Source: Candidatus Bilophila faecipullorum (GTDB lineage: Bacteria; Desulfobacterota; Desulfovibrionia; Desulfovibrionales; Desulfovibrionaceae). From it: a stretch of DNA of 64,000 bases. Location of the stretch: contig CALVEZ010000003.1 of assembly GCA_944326695.1 (NCBI GenBank), forward strand, positions 1-64,000, given 5' to 3'. A program made the translations under genes and the position numbers. This document shows positions 1-8,201 of the stretch, piece after piece (positions within the stretch are counted from its first letter, which is position 1; each line of letters opens with the position of its first letter). Below the pieces are notes generated by a model, which was not told where the DNA came from, made no database searches, and worked only from the letters and a program-made list of their open reading frames with translations.

Positions 1-31
1 CAAACCTCCCCCACCCCCTTCAAAGACTTTC
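1..31. repeat. Partial copy of the ~110-bp intergenic palindromic element (copy 1)
   Basis: The first 31 bases carry the flank of the repeat family seen eight more times in this window: a C-rich tract followed by TTCAAAGACTTTCG. The hairpin half would lie before the window start. The orientation matches the copies at 18175, 28749 and 52272. Confidence 0.7.
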
Positions 32-101
32 GTAAGGGTCGACGAAGGTACGGGGTGCCCGCCTGCTCTACCATCGGCAAACGTCCCCCGGTTAGACAGA
101 T

Positions 102-127
102 AAAAGGCTCTTGGAAAGCCTTTTTTC
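102..127 (+). terminator. Intrinsic terminator of a gene upstream of the window
   Basis: AAAAGGCT and AGCCTTTT form a stem around a short loop, followed by a T run. Read on the plus strand this is a compact Rho-independent terminator. It probably belongs to a gene left of the window. Confidence 0.6.
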
Positions 128-149
128 AATAATCTATCGTAAGTTCCAC

Positions 150-184
150 AAAAAAGCCCGGCAGATACAACGCCGGGCTTTTCC
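150..184 (-). terminator. Intrinsic terminator downstream of ugd
   Basis: AAAAGCCCGGC pairs with GCCGGGCTTTT across a nine-base loop. On the minus strand the stem is followed by a run of T, so it can end ugd transcripts. A-runs and T-runs on both sides make it usable in both directions. Confidence 0.7.
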
Positions 185-302
185 TTTTCTACGATCCTTC
201 TACGAGCCGTGTCTTCTGCATCCCGCTTTCCCTCAGACGCTCGCACGCTCAAAACATTTTCCTCTTCCCGTCCGCACTGCACGCGACAGGGACTCCCTCC
301 GC

Positions 303-406
303 GCCGCCTCCCCATCAGTCGAAAGTCTTGGGAGGGAGAGAGGAGGGGGTTTGGGGGAGGGGAGAGAGAACCTTTCTCCAGAAAGGTGCCCTCTCCCCTC
401 CCCCAA
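303..406. repeat. ~110-bp intergenic palindromic element (copy 2)
   Basis: The copy begins with a CCTCCCCATCAGTCGAAAG flank, then a purine-rich tract, then an inverted repeat centred on CCTTTCTCCAGAAAGG. It lies just past the 3' end of ugd. The arms are less perfectly paired than in the copy at 28749. Confidence 0.8.
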
Positions 407-416
407 TTCGCACCCC

Positions 417-1745
417 TTACCTCCTGCCCACGCAAAAATACGCGAAACCGCGCCGGGCGAGGATGGAGGGGGAGTAGAGATTGCGCCCGTCAAAAAGAAC
501 CGGGGCGACGAGGGCGGCCTTCACGCGGTCAAAATCGGGATTGCGGAACTGGTTCCACTCAGTAGCCACGAGCAGGGCATCCGAGCCTTCGCAGATGGCA
601 TATTGATCATCCTCAATGGACACGAGGGGATTGTGGGCCAGCAGCTTGCGGGCATTATCCGCCGCGATGGGATCGTAGGCCCGGATGCGCATTCCACGCG
701 AAGTCAGCTCTTCGATGATGGAAAGCGCCGGAGATTCGCGCATGTCGTCCGTATTGGCTTTGAAGGCAAGGCCCCACAGGGCCAGCGTCTTGCCGTTCAC
801 TCCGCCCTGCGGCTCGAAATAGTCCGCCACGCGGTAGGCCATCGAACGCTTCTGACGGGCGTTGACGCTCTCCACGGCTTCGAGAAGCTCCGGCCTCATG
901 CCAGCCAGATGCGCGGTATGGATCAGGGCTTTCACGTCCTTGGGAAAGCACGAGCCGCCGTAGCCGATGCCCGGATAAATGAACTGATAGCCGATGCGGT
1001 GATCCGAACCAATACCCGTGCGCACGTCCCGCACGTCCGCGCCCACCTTCTCGCAAAGGGTCGCGATCTCGTTGATGAAGGAAATCTTGGTCGCCAACAT
1101 GCAGTTGGCCGCGTACTTGGTCATTTCCGCGCTGCGCACGCTCATGACGATAAGCTTCTCGCGGCTGCGGGCGAAGGGGGAATAGAGCTCCCGCATGGCC
1201 GCTGCGGTCTCTTCGGACGACGTGCCCACAATGACGCGGTCGGGCTTCATGAAATCGGATACCGCGTCCCCTTCCTTGAGAAATTCAGGGTTGGACACCA
1301 CATCGAAGGCAATGTCGGCGCCGCGCCCGGCAAGGGCCGAGGCCACCAGTTCGCGGACCCGGTCGGCGGTGCCCACAGGCACGGTGGACTTGTCCACGAC
1401 GATAAGCGGCCCCTGCATGTGTTCACCGATCTGACGCGCCACGTTTTCTACATAGGAAAGATCGCAAGAACCATCGGGACGAGAAGGCGTGCCCACGGTG
1501 ATGAAGGCGAATTCCGCGTCAAGGAGCCCCTCGGCGAGGCTGGTAGTGAAACGCAGACGCCCCGCCTCGCGGTTGCGGGCGACCATGTCTTCCAGACCGG
1601 GCTCGAAAATATGGATACGCCCGCTGTCGAGCAGGGCCACGACATCGGGATTGACATCCACGCAGCGGACATCATTGCCCATTTCCGCGAAACAGGCCGC
1701 GCTCACAAGGCCAACGTACCCCGTGCCGACAATGCAGATACGCAT
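417..1745 (-). CDS. ugd: UDP-glucose 6-dehydrogenase
   Basis: This 442-residue protein oxidises UDP-glucose to UDP-glucuronate with NAD, supplying precursors for surface polysaccharide. The N-terminal Rossmann motif GTGYVG is at residues 7-12, and the catalytic cysteine is Cys266 in GYGGSCFPKD, followed by the UDP-binding C-terminal domain. The length is normal for the family. The start is ATG at 1745, preceded by AAGGAG. It is monocistronic here, with a candidate sigma70 promoter at 1837-1865, a repeat element beyond its stop and a terminator at 150-184. No other polysaccharide genes are in the window, so which polymer it serves cannot be told. Confidence 0.95.
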   Translation of the reverse strand: MRICIVGTGYVGLVSAACFAEMGNDVRCVDVNPDVVALLDSGRIHIFEPGLEDMVARNREAGRLRFTTSLAEGLLDAEFAFITVGTPSRPDGSCDLSYVENVARQIGEHMQGPLIVVDKSTVPVGTADRVRELVASALAGRGADIAFDVVSNPEFLKEGDAVSDFMKPDRVIVGTSSEETAAAMRELYSPFARSREKLIVMSVRSAEMTKYAANCMLATKISFINEIATLCEKVGADVRDVRTGIGSDHRIGYQFIYPGIGYGGSCFPKDVKALIHTAHLAGMRPELLEAVESVNARQKRSMAYRVADYFEPQGGVNGKTLALWGLAFKANTDDMRESPALSIIEELTSRGMRIRAYDPIAADNARKLLAHNPLVSIEDDQYAICEGSDALLVATEWNQFRNPDFDRVKAALVAPVLFDGRNLYSPSILARRGFAYFCVGRR

Positions 1746-2198
1746 ATATGCTCCTTAAAAAAAGCGAGAGAGGACGGAACGCTCCTGACGACCTGCGCCG
1801 GGGGAGGAACGGCCCGGAATGCTCATATTTCGCCTCTGTGTAAACATCCGGCGGCGGGGCGTCAACTTGACTTCGGGGACGGCGGGCGGCACCTTTACGG
1901 GAGAAAGCCGTGCTGCCACGGAATGGAACAGCAAAAAATCGCGCCCCGTTCCCTGCCGGAAAAAGGCCGTCCGCCTCGGGAATGCTTCCGCAAGGGAAGG
2001 CGCGAAAGGCCCCGCCCGAGCATGAGGGAAGGGGCCGCGCGGGAAGCCTCCGCCACTCCTTGGGAAGCAGGGAAAAGATGTGCGGGGCGAACCCCGGGCG
2101 GGCTCTAAAGCGGGCCATCAATCATTTACGGCGGCGCGGCTTTATGCAAAGGAACGCAATCGGCTCGGCAGGGCTGTCCTGCTGATGAAGGGAAAACG
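1746..2198. other. Intergenic region between divergent ugd and acpS
   Basis: About 450 bases hold the ugd promoter at 1837-1865 and the acpS ribosome binding site (AAGGG just before 2199). No convincing gene, RNA or repeat is seen in the rest. Open frames here are long only because of the high GC content. Confidence 0.5.
1837..1865 (-). promoter_or_regulatory. Sigma70-type promoter of ugd
   Basis: On the minus strand TTGACG (1860-1865) and TACACA (1837-1842) are separated by 17 bases. Transcription would start about 85 bases before the ugd ATG. The -35 is close to consensus and the -10 is fair. Confidence 0.5.
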
Positions 2199-2594
2199 AT
2201 GGGGATTATCGGCATCGGGCTGGATATGGTGGAGCTTTCGCGGATTGAACGCTCGCTGCGGCGCTTCGGGGAGCACTTCCTCGACCGCATCATGGACGAG
2301 GAGGAACGCCGCGCCGTTCCCGGCGATACGGCGTCGCCCTCTTCACGGCTGACGGCGCACGTGGCCGCGCGTTTCGCCGCCAAGGAAGCGGCGGTCAAAG
2401 CCCTCGGCACGGGCTTCGCGGCAGGCATCGGCCCCCGCGACGTCGCCGTCCGCTCCCTGCCTTCCGGCAAGCCGGAACTCGTCCTTTCGGGTGCGGCGCT
2501 GGAAAAGGCCCGGGCACTCGGCGCGTCGCGCGTCCACCTTACGCTCACGCACACGCGTGACAATGCCGCAGCCGTGGTTATCCTTGAACAATGA
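2199..2594 (+). CDS. acpS: Holo-[acyl-carrier-protein] synthase
   Basis: This 131-residue protein transfers 4'-phosphopantetheine from CoA to acyl carrier protein, switching on fatty acid synthesis. The N-terminal motif [16 protein letters not shown] holds the metal-binding Asp, and [13 protein letters not shown] is the second family signature around residues 65-77. The length is typical for AcpS. The start is ATG at 2199 behind AAGGGA. hslV begins 40 bases after the stop on the same strand, so the two are probably co-transcribed although functionally unrelated. Confidence 0.93.
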   Translation: MGIIGIGLDMVELSRIERSLRRFGEHFLDRIMDEEERRAVPGDTASPSSRLTAHVAARFAAKEAAVKALGTGFAAGIGPRDVAVRSLPSGKPELVLSGAALEKARALGASRVHLTLTHTRDNAAAVVILEQ

Positions 2595-2634
2595 CCGGGG
2601 CACGCCCCCTTACTCTCGAAACGAAGGATTTTCT

Positions 2635-3168
2635 ATGGAGCTTCGCGGAACCACCATCCTCTGCGTCCGGCATAAGGGACAAGTGGCGCTCATCGGCGAC
2701 GGCCAAGTCACGATGGGCCAGAGCATCGTCATGAAACACACCGCCCGCAAGGTCCGGCGGATGTACAAAAATCAGATCATCGCCGGATTCGCCGGGGCTA
2801 CGGCTGACGCCTTTACGCTCTTCGAGCGTTTTGAGGCGCATCTCGAACAAAACGGAGGCAACCTGCTGCGCGCCGCCGTGGAACTGGCCAAAGACTGGCG
2901 AAGCGACAAATACCTCCGCAAGCTCGAAGCCATGCTGCTGGTGGCCGACAAGGACTATACCCTCATGCTGACCGGCACCGGCGACGTTATCGAGCCCGAC
3001 GACGGCATCGCCTCCATCGGCAGCGGCGGCCCCTACGCCCTCTCCGCCGCGCGCGCCCTTGTCCGCCACAGCGATCTGGACGCGGAAACCATCGCCCGCG
3101 AGAGCATGAAGATCGCCTCCGATCTGTGCGTCTTCACCAACACCAACTTCACCATCGAAGTGCTCTAG
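2635..3168 (+). CDS. hslV: ATP-dependent protease peptidase subunit HslV
   Basis: This 177-residue threonine peptidase of the proteasome beta fold forms the proteolytic core of Hsl[11 protein letters not shown] near the N-terminus holds the threonines expected at the nucleophile after processing, and GDGQVTMGQ follows as in the family. The chosen start, ATG at 2635, gives the standard length. The same frame stays open upstream, but that would add a long non-homologous extension overlapping acpS. The ATPase partner HslU is not in this window, so it must be encoded elsewhere. A GC-rich hairpin at 3217-3240 follows the stop. Confidence 0.93.
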   Translation: MELRGTTILCVRHKGQVALIGDGQVTMGQSIVMKHTARKVRRMYKNQIIAGFAGATADAFTLFERFEAHLEQNGGNLLRAAVELAKDWRSDKYLRKLEAMLLVADKDYTLMLTGTGDVIEPDDGIASIGSGGPYALSAARALVRHSDLDAETIARESMKIASDLCVFTNTNFTIEVL

Positions 3169-3216
3169 GCGGAAAGGGCCAACTTTCCGCAGGGGCCGTT
3201 TGTCAACGGTTTTGCC

Positions 3217-3240
3217 GCCCCGCATAGGCGTATGCGGGGC
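3217..3240 (+). terminator. Hairpin terminator after acpS-hslV
   Basis: GCCCCGCATA and TATGCGGGGC form a perfect 10-bp stem with a four-base loop, followed by the weak T-rich stretch GATTTCAT. It separates the housekeeping pair from the microcompartment regulatory region. Confidence 0.55.
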
Positions 3241-3479
3241 GATTTCATCACGTTTGCGGAAAATAATATGACATACCGAGAGGTTAAAGGGGCTTGCCGG
3301 AAAAAGCGAAGCTTGGCCCCTCATCCTTCCCCCTTGACTGAGACTCACTTTTTTGTTTGTAAAGCTACAGGGATATGAATTTCTCTTGCTTCACTAACGC
3401 AATCATGTCATAAGGATGCCTGTTGCTGCGGGTTGACGGCAAGGATCAATCCGTTTTGCGTTTTTATTCACAATCAGAT

Positions 3480-3495
3480 GATGCAAAAACGCACC
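3480..3495 (+). promoter_or_regulatory. Candidate activator-binding site UAS-1 (shell operon)
   Basis: The 16-mer GATGCAAAAACGCACC matches a family of five sites in this window with consensus GATGCA, four A/T bases, then a TGCGAC-like end. It lies about 240 bases upstream of the sigma54 promoter at 3733, a usual distance for an enhancer-binding protein. Confidence 0.55.
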
Positions 3496-3550
3496 AACTG
3501 AAAAAACCGGTGGCACATGCGCGTCGGCTTGGTCGCAGTAATGCAACATG

Positions 3551-3566
3551 GATGCAATTTTGCACC
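3551..3566 (+). promoter_or_regulatory. Candidate activator-binding site UAS-2 (shell operon)
   Basis: GATGCAATTTTGCACC is the second copy in front of the shell operon, 71 bases from UAS-1 and about 170 bases from the -24 element. Its core TGCAATTTTGCA is nearly palindromic, as expected for a dimeric Fis-type DNA-binding domain. Confidence 0.55.
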
Positions 3567-3732
3567 ATTTCGTACTCCGGCCTCAAGGCGATAACGCAAG
3601 CAAAAAGTTTGTATTCCAGATACTTGCGCGGGCATGACGGAAAGCATTCCCTGTTTATTCTAAATAGGGATACTTCCTGTTAAGTCTCCATTTCCTTGCT
3701 CTCGTTGGGGAATCATTCCGCCCCCGCAAAAG

Positions 3733-3748
3733 TGGAACGGCATTTGCT
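3733..3748 (+). promoter_or_regulatory. Sigma54 (-24/-12) promoter of the BMC shell operon
   Basis: TGGAACGGCATTTGCT has GG and GC separated by exactly ten bases, the sigma54 hallmark. It lies 47 bases before the first gene of the operon. The promoter of islA at 12859 shares the same spacing and nearly the same spacer. Confidence 0.8.
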
Positions 3749-3795
3749 CTAATGCTCACAAACCTTTTTGTGCACCACGCCAGGAGAGTCAACTG

Positions 3796-4728
3796 ATGAA
3801 AATAATCGACTTCCGCTTCCGTCCGAACACGCCGGAAATCATCAACGGCATCAAGAACAGCTCCATGTTCAAAGCCACCTGCGAGGCCATCGGGTTCGAC
3901 AAGCGCGTGCCGCAGCCCCTGCCCGAAATCGTGGCCGATCTTGATCGCCGCGGCGTCGAACTGTGCGTCGTTTCCGGCCGCGACTGCGAAACCACCTACG
4001 GTTTCCCCGCCAACAACAACAGTATCCTTGAATTCTGCCGCGCCTATCCCAACAAATTTCTCGGTTTCTGGGGCATCGACCCGCACAAGGGCATGGACGC
4101 CGTCCGCGAAGTCGAACACGTGATCAAAGACCTCGGCATGCGTGGTATCGCCACCGACCCCTATCTTGCCCACTGCCCGCCGAGCGACGCCCGCTACTAT
4201 CCCATCTATGCCAAGTGCGTCGAGCTCGGCGTGCCGGTCTTCGTGACCACCGCCCCGCCCGCCCAGGTGCCCCGCGCCATCATGGACTACATTGATCCGC
4301 GTCAGATCGACGTCGTCGCCCGCGACTTCCCCGAACTGATCCTCATCATGAGCCACGGTGGTTATCCCTTCGTCAACGAAGCGATTTTTGCCTGCATGCG
4401 CAACGCCAACGTCTACATGGACCTCTCCGAGTACGAACTCGCTCCCATGGCCGACGTCTACGTCGACGCCCTGAACAAGATGATCGGCGACAAGGTTATC
4501 TTCGCCTCCGCCCATCCGTTCATCGAGCAGGCCGACGCCATCGAAATCTACAAGAAGCTCAACATCAGCGAAGAAGTCCGCGAAAAGGTCATGTACAAGA
4601 CCGCCGCGAAGATTCTCGGCATCGACAAGGGCGTTTCCTTCAACACCACGAAGCCCATGGCCCCCAACGGCTTCAACAACGCCAAGTTCCCGCTGCCGTT
4701 CCAGCCCTTCGCCCCCATGGGACGCTAA
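3796..4728 (+). CDS. Amidohydrolase-fold protein lacking metal ligands, first gene of the BMC operon
   Basis: This 310-residue protein resembles the ACMSD-like amidohydrolase-2 family, a TIM barrel normally holding zinc. The expected ligands are replaced. The N-terminal HxH is Arg7-Phe-Arg9 in IDFRFRP. The histidine after strand 5 is Thr151 in PVFVTT. The strand-8 aspartate of GSDYPF is Ala239 in ASAHPF. Only His187 of SHGG, the usual general base, remains. The C-terminus carries a Pro/Phe-rich tail of about 30 residues. It starts at ATG 3796 behind AGGAG and is the first gene after the sigma54 promoter. The fold is fairly secure. Activity is unknown, and a structural or regulatory role in the compartment is possible. 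Confidence 0.75.
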   Translation: MKIIDFRFRPNTPEIINGIKNSSMFKATCEAIGFDKRVPQPLPEIVADLDRRGVELCVVSGRDCETTYGFPANNNSILEFCRAYPNKFLGFWGIDPHKGMDAVREVEHVIKDLGMRGIATDPYLAHCPPSDARYYPIYAKCVELGVPVFVTTAPPAQVPRAIMDYIDPRQIDVVARDFPELILIMSHGGYPFVNEAIFACMRNANVYMDLSEYELAPMADVYVDALNKMIGDKVIFASAHPFIEQADAIEIYKKLNISEEVREKVMYKTAAKILGIDKGVSFNTTKPMAPNGFNNAKFPLPFQPFAPMGR

Positions 4729-4817
4729 GGTTTCGCGGCGAATCGACATTCCGGGCAGCGCCGCGGCGTGGAAACACGTCGCGGCCTGCCGAACTGTTTG
4801 GGTAACGAGAGGATAGC

Positions 4818-6155
4818 ATGGATAAACAGGCGTTCATAGCGGCGGTGAAGGCGGCCGGCATTGTTGGTGAAGGTGGAGCTGGTTTTCCGGCGCACGTCAA
4901 GTACGCCGCCGACGCCGACACGGTCATCGCCAACGGCTGCGAATGCGAACCCCTTTTGCACACCGACCAGCATCACATGCTGCACCACGCCAACGAGATC
5001 GTCCGGGCGTTCAGCGAGCTGATGCAGGCCACGGGTGCCAAGCGCGGCGTCATCGCACTGAAGAAAAAGTACAAGGAAGCCACGAAGATTCTGACGGAAG
5101 CCATCGGCAACCGCCCCATCGAACTGGCCCTTCTCCCCAACTTCTACCCCGCCGGGGACGAACAGACCCTCGTCCGCGAAGTGACCGGCCGCTCGGTTCC
5201 GCCGCTCGGCCTGCCCCTCATGGTGGGCGCCGTGGTCGCCAACGTCGGCACACTCGTGTCCGTGGCCCACGCCCTTGACGGCAAGCCCGTCACGCACAAA
5301 TTTCTGACCGTCACCGGCGACGTGAGAAAGCCCGGCGTCGTGCGCGTGCCCATCGGCACCCCGCTCTCCGCCTGTCTCGAAGCCGCGGGCGGCCCCACCG
5401 TGAGCGATCCCGTCTTCGTTCTCGGCGGCCCCATGATGGGCCGGATGGTGGACAGCGCCGAAGCCTTTGCCAAGGAAGTCGTCACCAAGACCTCCGGCGG
5501 CCTCATCATCCTCCCCCGCGGGCATTACCTACACCGCAACGCGACCACGCCGCTGAACTTCATGCGCCGTCGCGCGGCTGCGGCCTGCATCCAGTGCCGG
5601 ACCTGCTCCGAACTGTGCCCCCGCCACCTCATCGGCCATCCCTTTGAAACGCACCGCGTCATGCGCGCCTTCGGCAGCAACGCCGAACTCACCGCCGAAA
5701 ACGGCAAGCTCGCGCTTCTGTGCTGCGACTGCGGCGTCTGCGAACACGTGGCCTGTCCTATGGGCCTGTCCCCCCGCCGCATCAATCAGGCCGTCAAAGC
5801 CGAACTGCGCGCCGCCGGGATCAAGTACGACGGCAACCGCGAGGTCGACGAGTCCTACACCCAGTGGCGCGAATTCCGCCGCGTGCCCGTGCCGCGTCTG
5901 GTCAACAAGATCGGCATCAGCCGCTACATGGACCTGCCCACCAATGATCTGGGCGATCTTTCCCCGGCTGAAGTGCGCATCCCCCTGCGCCAGCACATCG
6001 GCGCCCCGGCGCAGGCCGTGGTCAAGCCCGGCGACCGCGTCAAGTGCGGCGACGTCATCGGGGAAATCCCCGAACAGGCCCTCGGTGCCCGCATCCATGC
6101 CAGCATGGACGGCGTGGTCAAGAGCGTCGACGGCGCCGTCGTCATCGGCAAGTAG
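4818..6155 (+). CDS. PduS-like RnfC-family flavo-iron-sulfur protein
   Basis: This 445-residue protein belongs to the RnfC/PduS family, which oxidises NADH through FMN and iron-sulfur clusters. The N-terminal GIVGEGGAGFPAHVKY and CECEPLL motifs mark the nucleotide/flavin domain. A SLBB-like segment follows, then two 4Fe-4S motifs, CIQCRTCSELC and CCDCGVCEHVAC, around residues 257-320, and a C-terminal biotinyl-lipoyl-like domain. In Pdu compartments the homologue partners the iron-sulfur shell protein PduT, and a PduT-like gene follows directly here. It would regenerate NAD for the aldehyde dehydrogenase. It starts at ATG 4818 behind GAGAGG. Confidence 0.88.
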   Translation: MDKQAFIAAVKAAGIVGEGGAGFPAHVKYAADADTVIANGCECEPLLHTDQHHMLHHANEIVRAFSELMQATGAKRGVIALKKKYKEATKILTEAIGNRPIELALLPNFYPAGDEQTLVREVTGRSVPPLGLPLMVGAVVANVGTLVSVAHALDGKPVTHKFLTVTGDVRKPGVVRVPIGTPLSACLEAAGGPTVSDPVFVLGGPMMGRMVDSAEAFAKEVVTKTSGGLIILPRGHYLHRNATTPLNFMRRRAAAACIQCRTCSELCPRHLIGHPFETHRVMRAFGSNAELTAENGKLALLCCDCGVCEHVACPMGLSPRRINQAVKAELRAAGIKYDGNREVDESYTQWREFRRVPVPRLVNKIGISRYMDLPTNDLGDLSPAEVRIPLRQHIGAPAQAVVKPGDRVKCGDVIGEIPEQALGARIHASMDGVVKSVDGAVVIGK

Positions 6156-6210
6156 CCCCAATTGATACGGAAAGGGGCTTTTGCCCCTCTGACAAAAAAG
6201 GAGAGGCCCT

Positions 6211-6768
6211 GTGTCTGATTCATACACAGCCGTAGGAATGGTGGAATTCAACAGCATTGCCGCCGGCATCGACGCGGCTGACCAGATGGTGAAAACCGCT
6301 CAGGTCGATCCGCTGTTCTTCAAGACGATCTGCCCCGGCAAGTTCGTGGCCGCCGTAACCGGCGACGTGGCTGCCGTATCCGCTTCCGTCAACGCCGGAC
6401 GCGAAACCCACGCTGACGCGCTGGTGGACTGGTTCATCATTCCCAACATCCACCGCGATGTCATCGGTGCGTTGGCTGGCGCCACCACCATCAGCGAACG
6501 CGGTGCGCTCGGCATCATCGAAACCTTCTCCGCCGCCTCCATCGTGGTGGCGTCCGATGCCGCGGTCAAGGCTGCCGACGTGCAGCTTCTCGACGTGCGC
6601 GTGGCCCTCGGGCTCGGCGGCAAGGGCTATGCCCTCATGACCGGCGACGTGGCCGCCGTCAACGCCGCCGTGGAAGCCGGGTCCGCCTCCGCCGCCGAAA
6701 GCGGGCTCCTCGTGAGCAAGGTCGTCATCCCGAGCCCCGCCGAAAGCGTCTTCGAACAGATTGCCTAG
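6211..6768 (+). CDS. Tandem-domain BMC-T shell protein, PduT-like
   Basis: This 185-residue protein has two BMC domains (about residues 5-90 and 95-180) and forms a pseudohexameric shell tile. The loop KTICPGKF in domain 1 puts a cysteine where PduT binds a 4Fe-4S cluster in its central pore. It follows the PduS-like gene, which supports an electron-conducting pair. The start is GTG at 6211 behind a strong AAAGGAG. No later ATG would keep the first strand of the domain. Whether a cluster is bound is inferred from the cysteine and the context. Confidence 0.9.
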   Translation: MSDSYTAVGMVEFNSIAAGIDAADQMVKTAQVDPLFFKTICPGKFVAAVTGDVAAVSASVNAGRETHADALVDWFIIPNIHRDVIGALAGATTISERGALGIIETFSAASIVVASDAAVKAADVQLLDVRVALGLGGKGYALMTGDVAAVNAAVEAGSASAAESGLLVSKVVIPSPAESVFEQIA

Positions 6769-6786
6769 CGCAGTCAGGAGTACCCT

Positions 6787-7200
6787 ATGAGCCTTGAATA
6801 TAAACCGTCTCTCGGCTTCGTCGAAACCGCCGGCCTCGTCATCGCCATTCAGGTGGCCGATGCCATGGCCAAGGCCGCCGAAGTGGAAATCATCTCCGCC
6901 CACAAGGTCGACGGGCTGCGTGTCTGCGTGATCTGCAAGGGCGACGTGGCCGCGTGCCAGGCCGCCGTGGAGACCGGAGCCATGCTCGCCCAGAGCCTCA
7001 ACGGGCTGAACGGCTACAACATCATCCCGAGCCCGGCCGAAGAGCCCGATTCTCTCATGGACATGCTCGAGGACATCAAGCGTAAGAAAGCCGCCCGCAA
7101 GGCCGCCAAGAAGGCCCGTATGGCCGCTGCCAGCGCGCCCGCCGCGCCTGCCGCTCCCGCCGCCGAGGATGGCGCCCCGAAGGGCCGGACCAAGAAGTAG
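6787..7200 (+). CDS. BMC-H shell protein with basic Ala/Lys-rich tail
   Basis: Residues 1-92 form a single BMC domain (GFVETAGLVIAIQVADAM, then KGDVAACQAAVETG) that would assemble as a hexameric tile. A tail of about 45 residues follows. It opens with a stretch very rich in Lys and Arg (residues about 98-113), continues with Ala-Pro repeats and ends in KGRTKK. Ordinary BMC-H proteins stop near 90-100 residues. The tail could anchor cargo, bind nucleic acid or link shells; this is not known. The gene lies 18 bases after the BMC-T gene, behind CAGGAG. Confidence 0.9.
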   Translation: MSLEYKPSLGFVETAGLVIAIQVADAMAKAAEVEIISAHKVDGLRVCVICKGDVAACQAAVETGAMLAQSLNGLNGYNIIPSPAEEPDSLMDMLEDIKRKKAARKAAKKARMAAASAPAAPAAPAAEDGAPKGRTKK

Positions 7201-7265
7201 TTGACTGAGGGCGCGGACGCTTCCCGAAAGGGGGCGTCCGGCACGCCGTCTAAAGGAATTGGGGC

Positions 7266-8180
7266 ATGACCAAACGGATCATCACTGCCGAAACCGTCCG
7301 GCTGGCGTGGAAAGCCGGGCAATCGGCCGTCGTCTACGCCGAGGGCGACATCGTCACCCAGCAGGCGCAGGACGACGCCCGGCGGTACGGCCTATCCCTG
7401 ACGCCGGAAGATTCCGTCGTCCCGGAAGCGGCCTCCGTCCCCGCTGCGACCCCTGCGCCAGCGGTTCAGGAGTCTGTCGGCCAGCCCGCACAGCAGCACG
7501 TCACGACGCCCGCGCTCAGCGCCGAGCAGCTTGCGGCCGCCACCCGGCAGCTTCAGGAAGTGCTCGCGCCGCTCACGCAGGCCCTGACCGCACACGCACC
7601 AGCCCCGGCCGTCCCGCCGGTCGTGTTCACGCCCGGGGTCAACCCCATGGCTGAACCGGCTCCGGCACGGCCTCAGGCGGATGAAGCCCTGATCGCCGCC
7701 ATCCGCGGTAGGGTCATGGCGGCCCTCCCCGCCGGAAGCGGCGTCGATGTGGCCTTCGTCGACCGCCTGATCAAGTCGGTCCTCGCGGAAACGGACGACG
7801 CTTCTCCCGTACAGGCCGAAGCCCGCCCCGGCATCCGGCAGGCCGGCGGGGTCACCCATGTGGACAGCCGGGCCCAGCGCCGGGCAAGCGTCCCCGTCAA
7901 GGGCAGCGTGGCTGTCATGGACGTGCTGTCTCCCGCCAGGGGCGACGCTGCGGCCGTGGGCTTTCTGGAATGGGAAAACCTCTCGTTTTCCTGGACGTTC
8001 CGGTGTACGGAAGTGCTCGTCGTGCTGGAAGGCGAACTGAATCTGAGCATTGAGGGCACGACGTTCAGCGCGGCCCACGGAGACGTGTTCAGCATTCCCG
8101 CAGGCACGGAAGCGGTCCTTTCCGCCTCCGGGCACGTGAGATGCACGACGGTCGCCGTGGCCGCCGAGCCGCGTTCCTAG
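7266..8180 (+). CDS. EutQ-like cupin protein
   Basis: This 304-residue protein has three parts. The N-terminal module (residues 1-48, ITAETVRLAWKAG) is also seen in EutT-type proteins. An Ala/Pro linker with a helical segment follows to about residue 200, and the C-terminal cupin domain spans residues 205-304. It matches EutQ of ethanolamine compartments, for which acetate kinase activity has been reported. No ackA is in the window, so this protein could convert acetyl phosphate to acetate and ATP beside the phosphotransacetylase. That role is inferred. It starts at ATG 7266 behind AAAGGAATT. Confidence 0.8.
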   Translation: MTKRIITAETVRLAWKAGQSAVVYAEGDIVTQQAQDDARRYGLSLTPEDSVVPEAASVPAATPAPAVQESVGQPAQQHVTTPALSAEQLAAATRQLQEVLAPLTQALTAHAPAPAVPPVVFTPGVNPMAEPAPARPQADEALIAAIRGRVMAALPAGSGVDVAFVDRLIKSVLAETDDASPVQAEARPGIRQAGGVTHVDSRAQRRASVPVKGSVAVMDVLSPARGDAAAVGFLEWENLSFSWTFRCTEVLVVLEGELNLSIEGTTFSAAHGDVFSIPAGTEAVLSASGHVRCTTVAVAAEPRS

Positions 8181-8201
8181 ACCATAACGAAGGAAATAAC
8201 C

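Noticed and set aside
111-2108. Long open frame on the plus strand opposite ugd
   Set aside because: It is antisense to a clear UDP-glucose dehydrogenase, has no homology and arises from GC-rich codon use.
3423-3683. 86-codon open frame in the control region before the shell operon
   Set aside because: It has no start signal or homology, and it overlaps the candidate activator sites.
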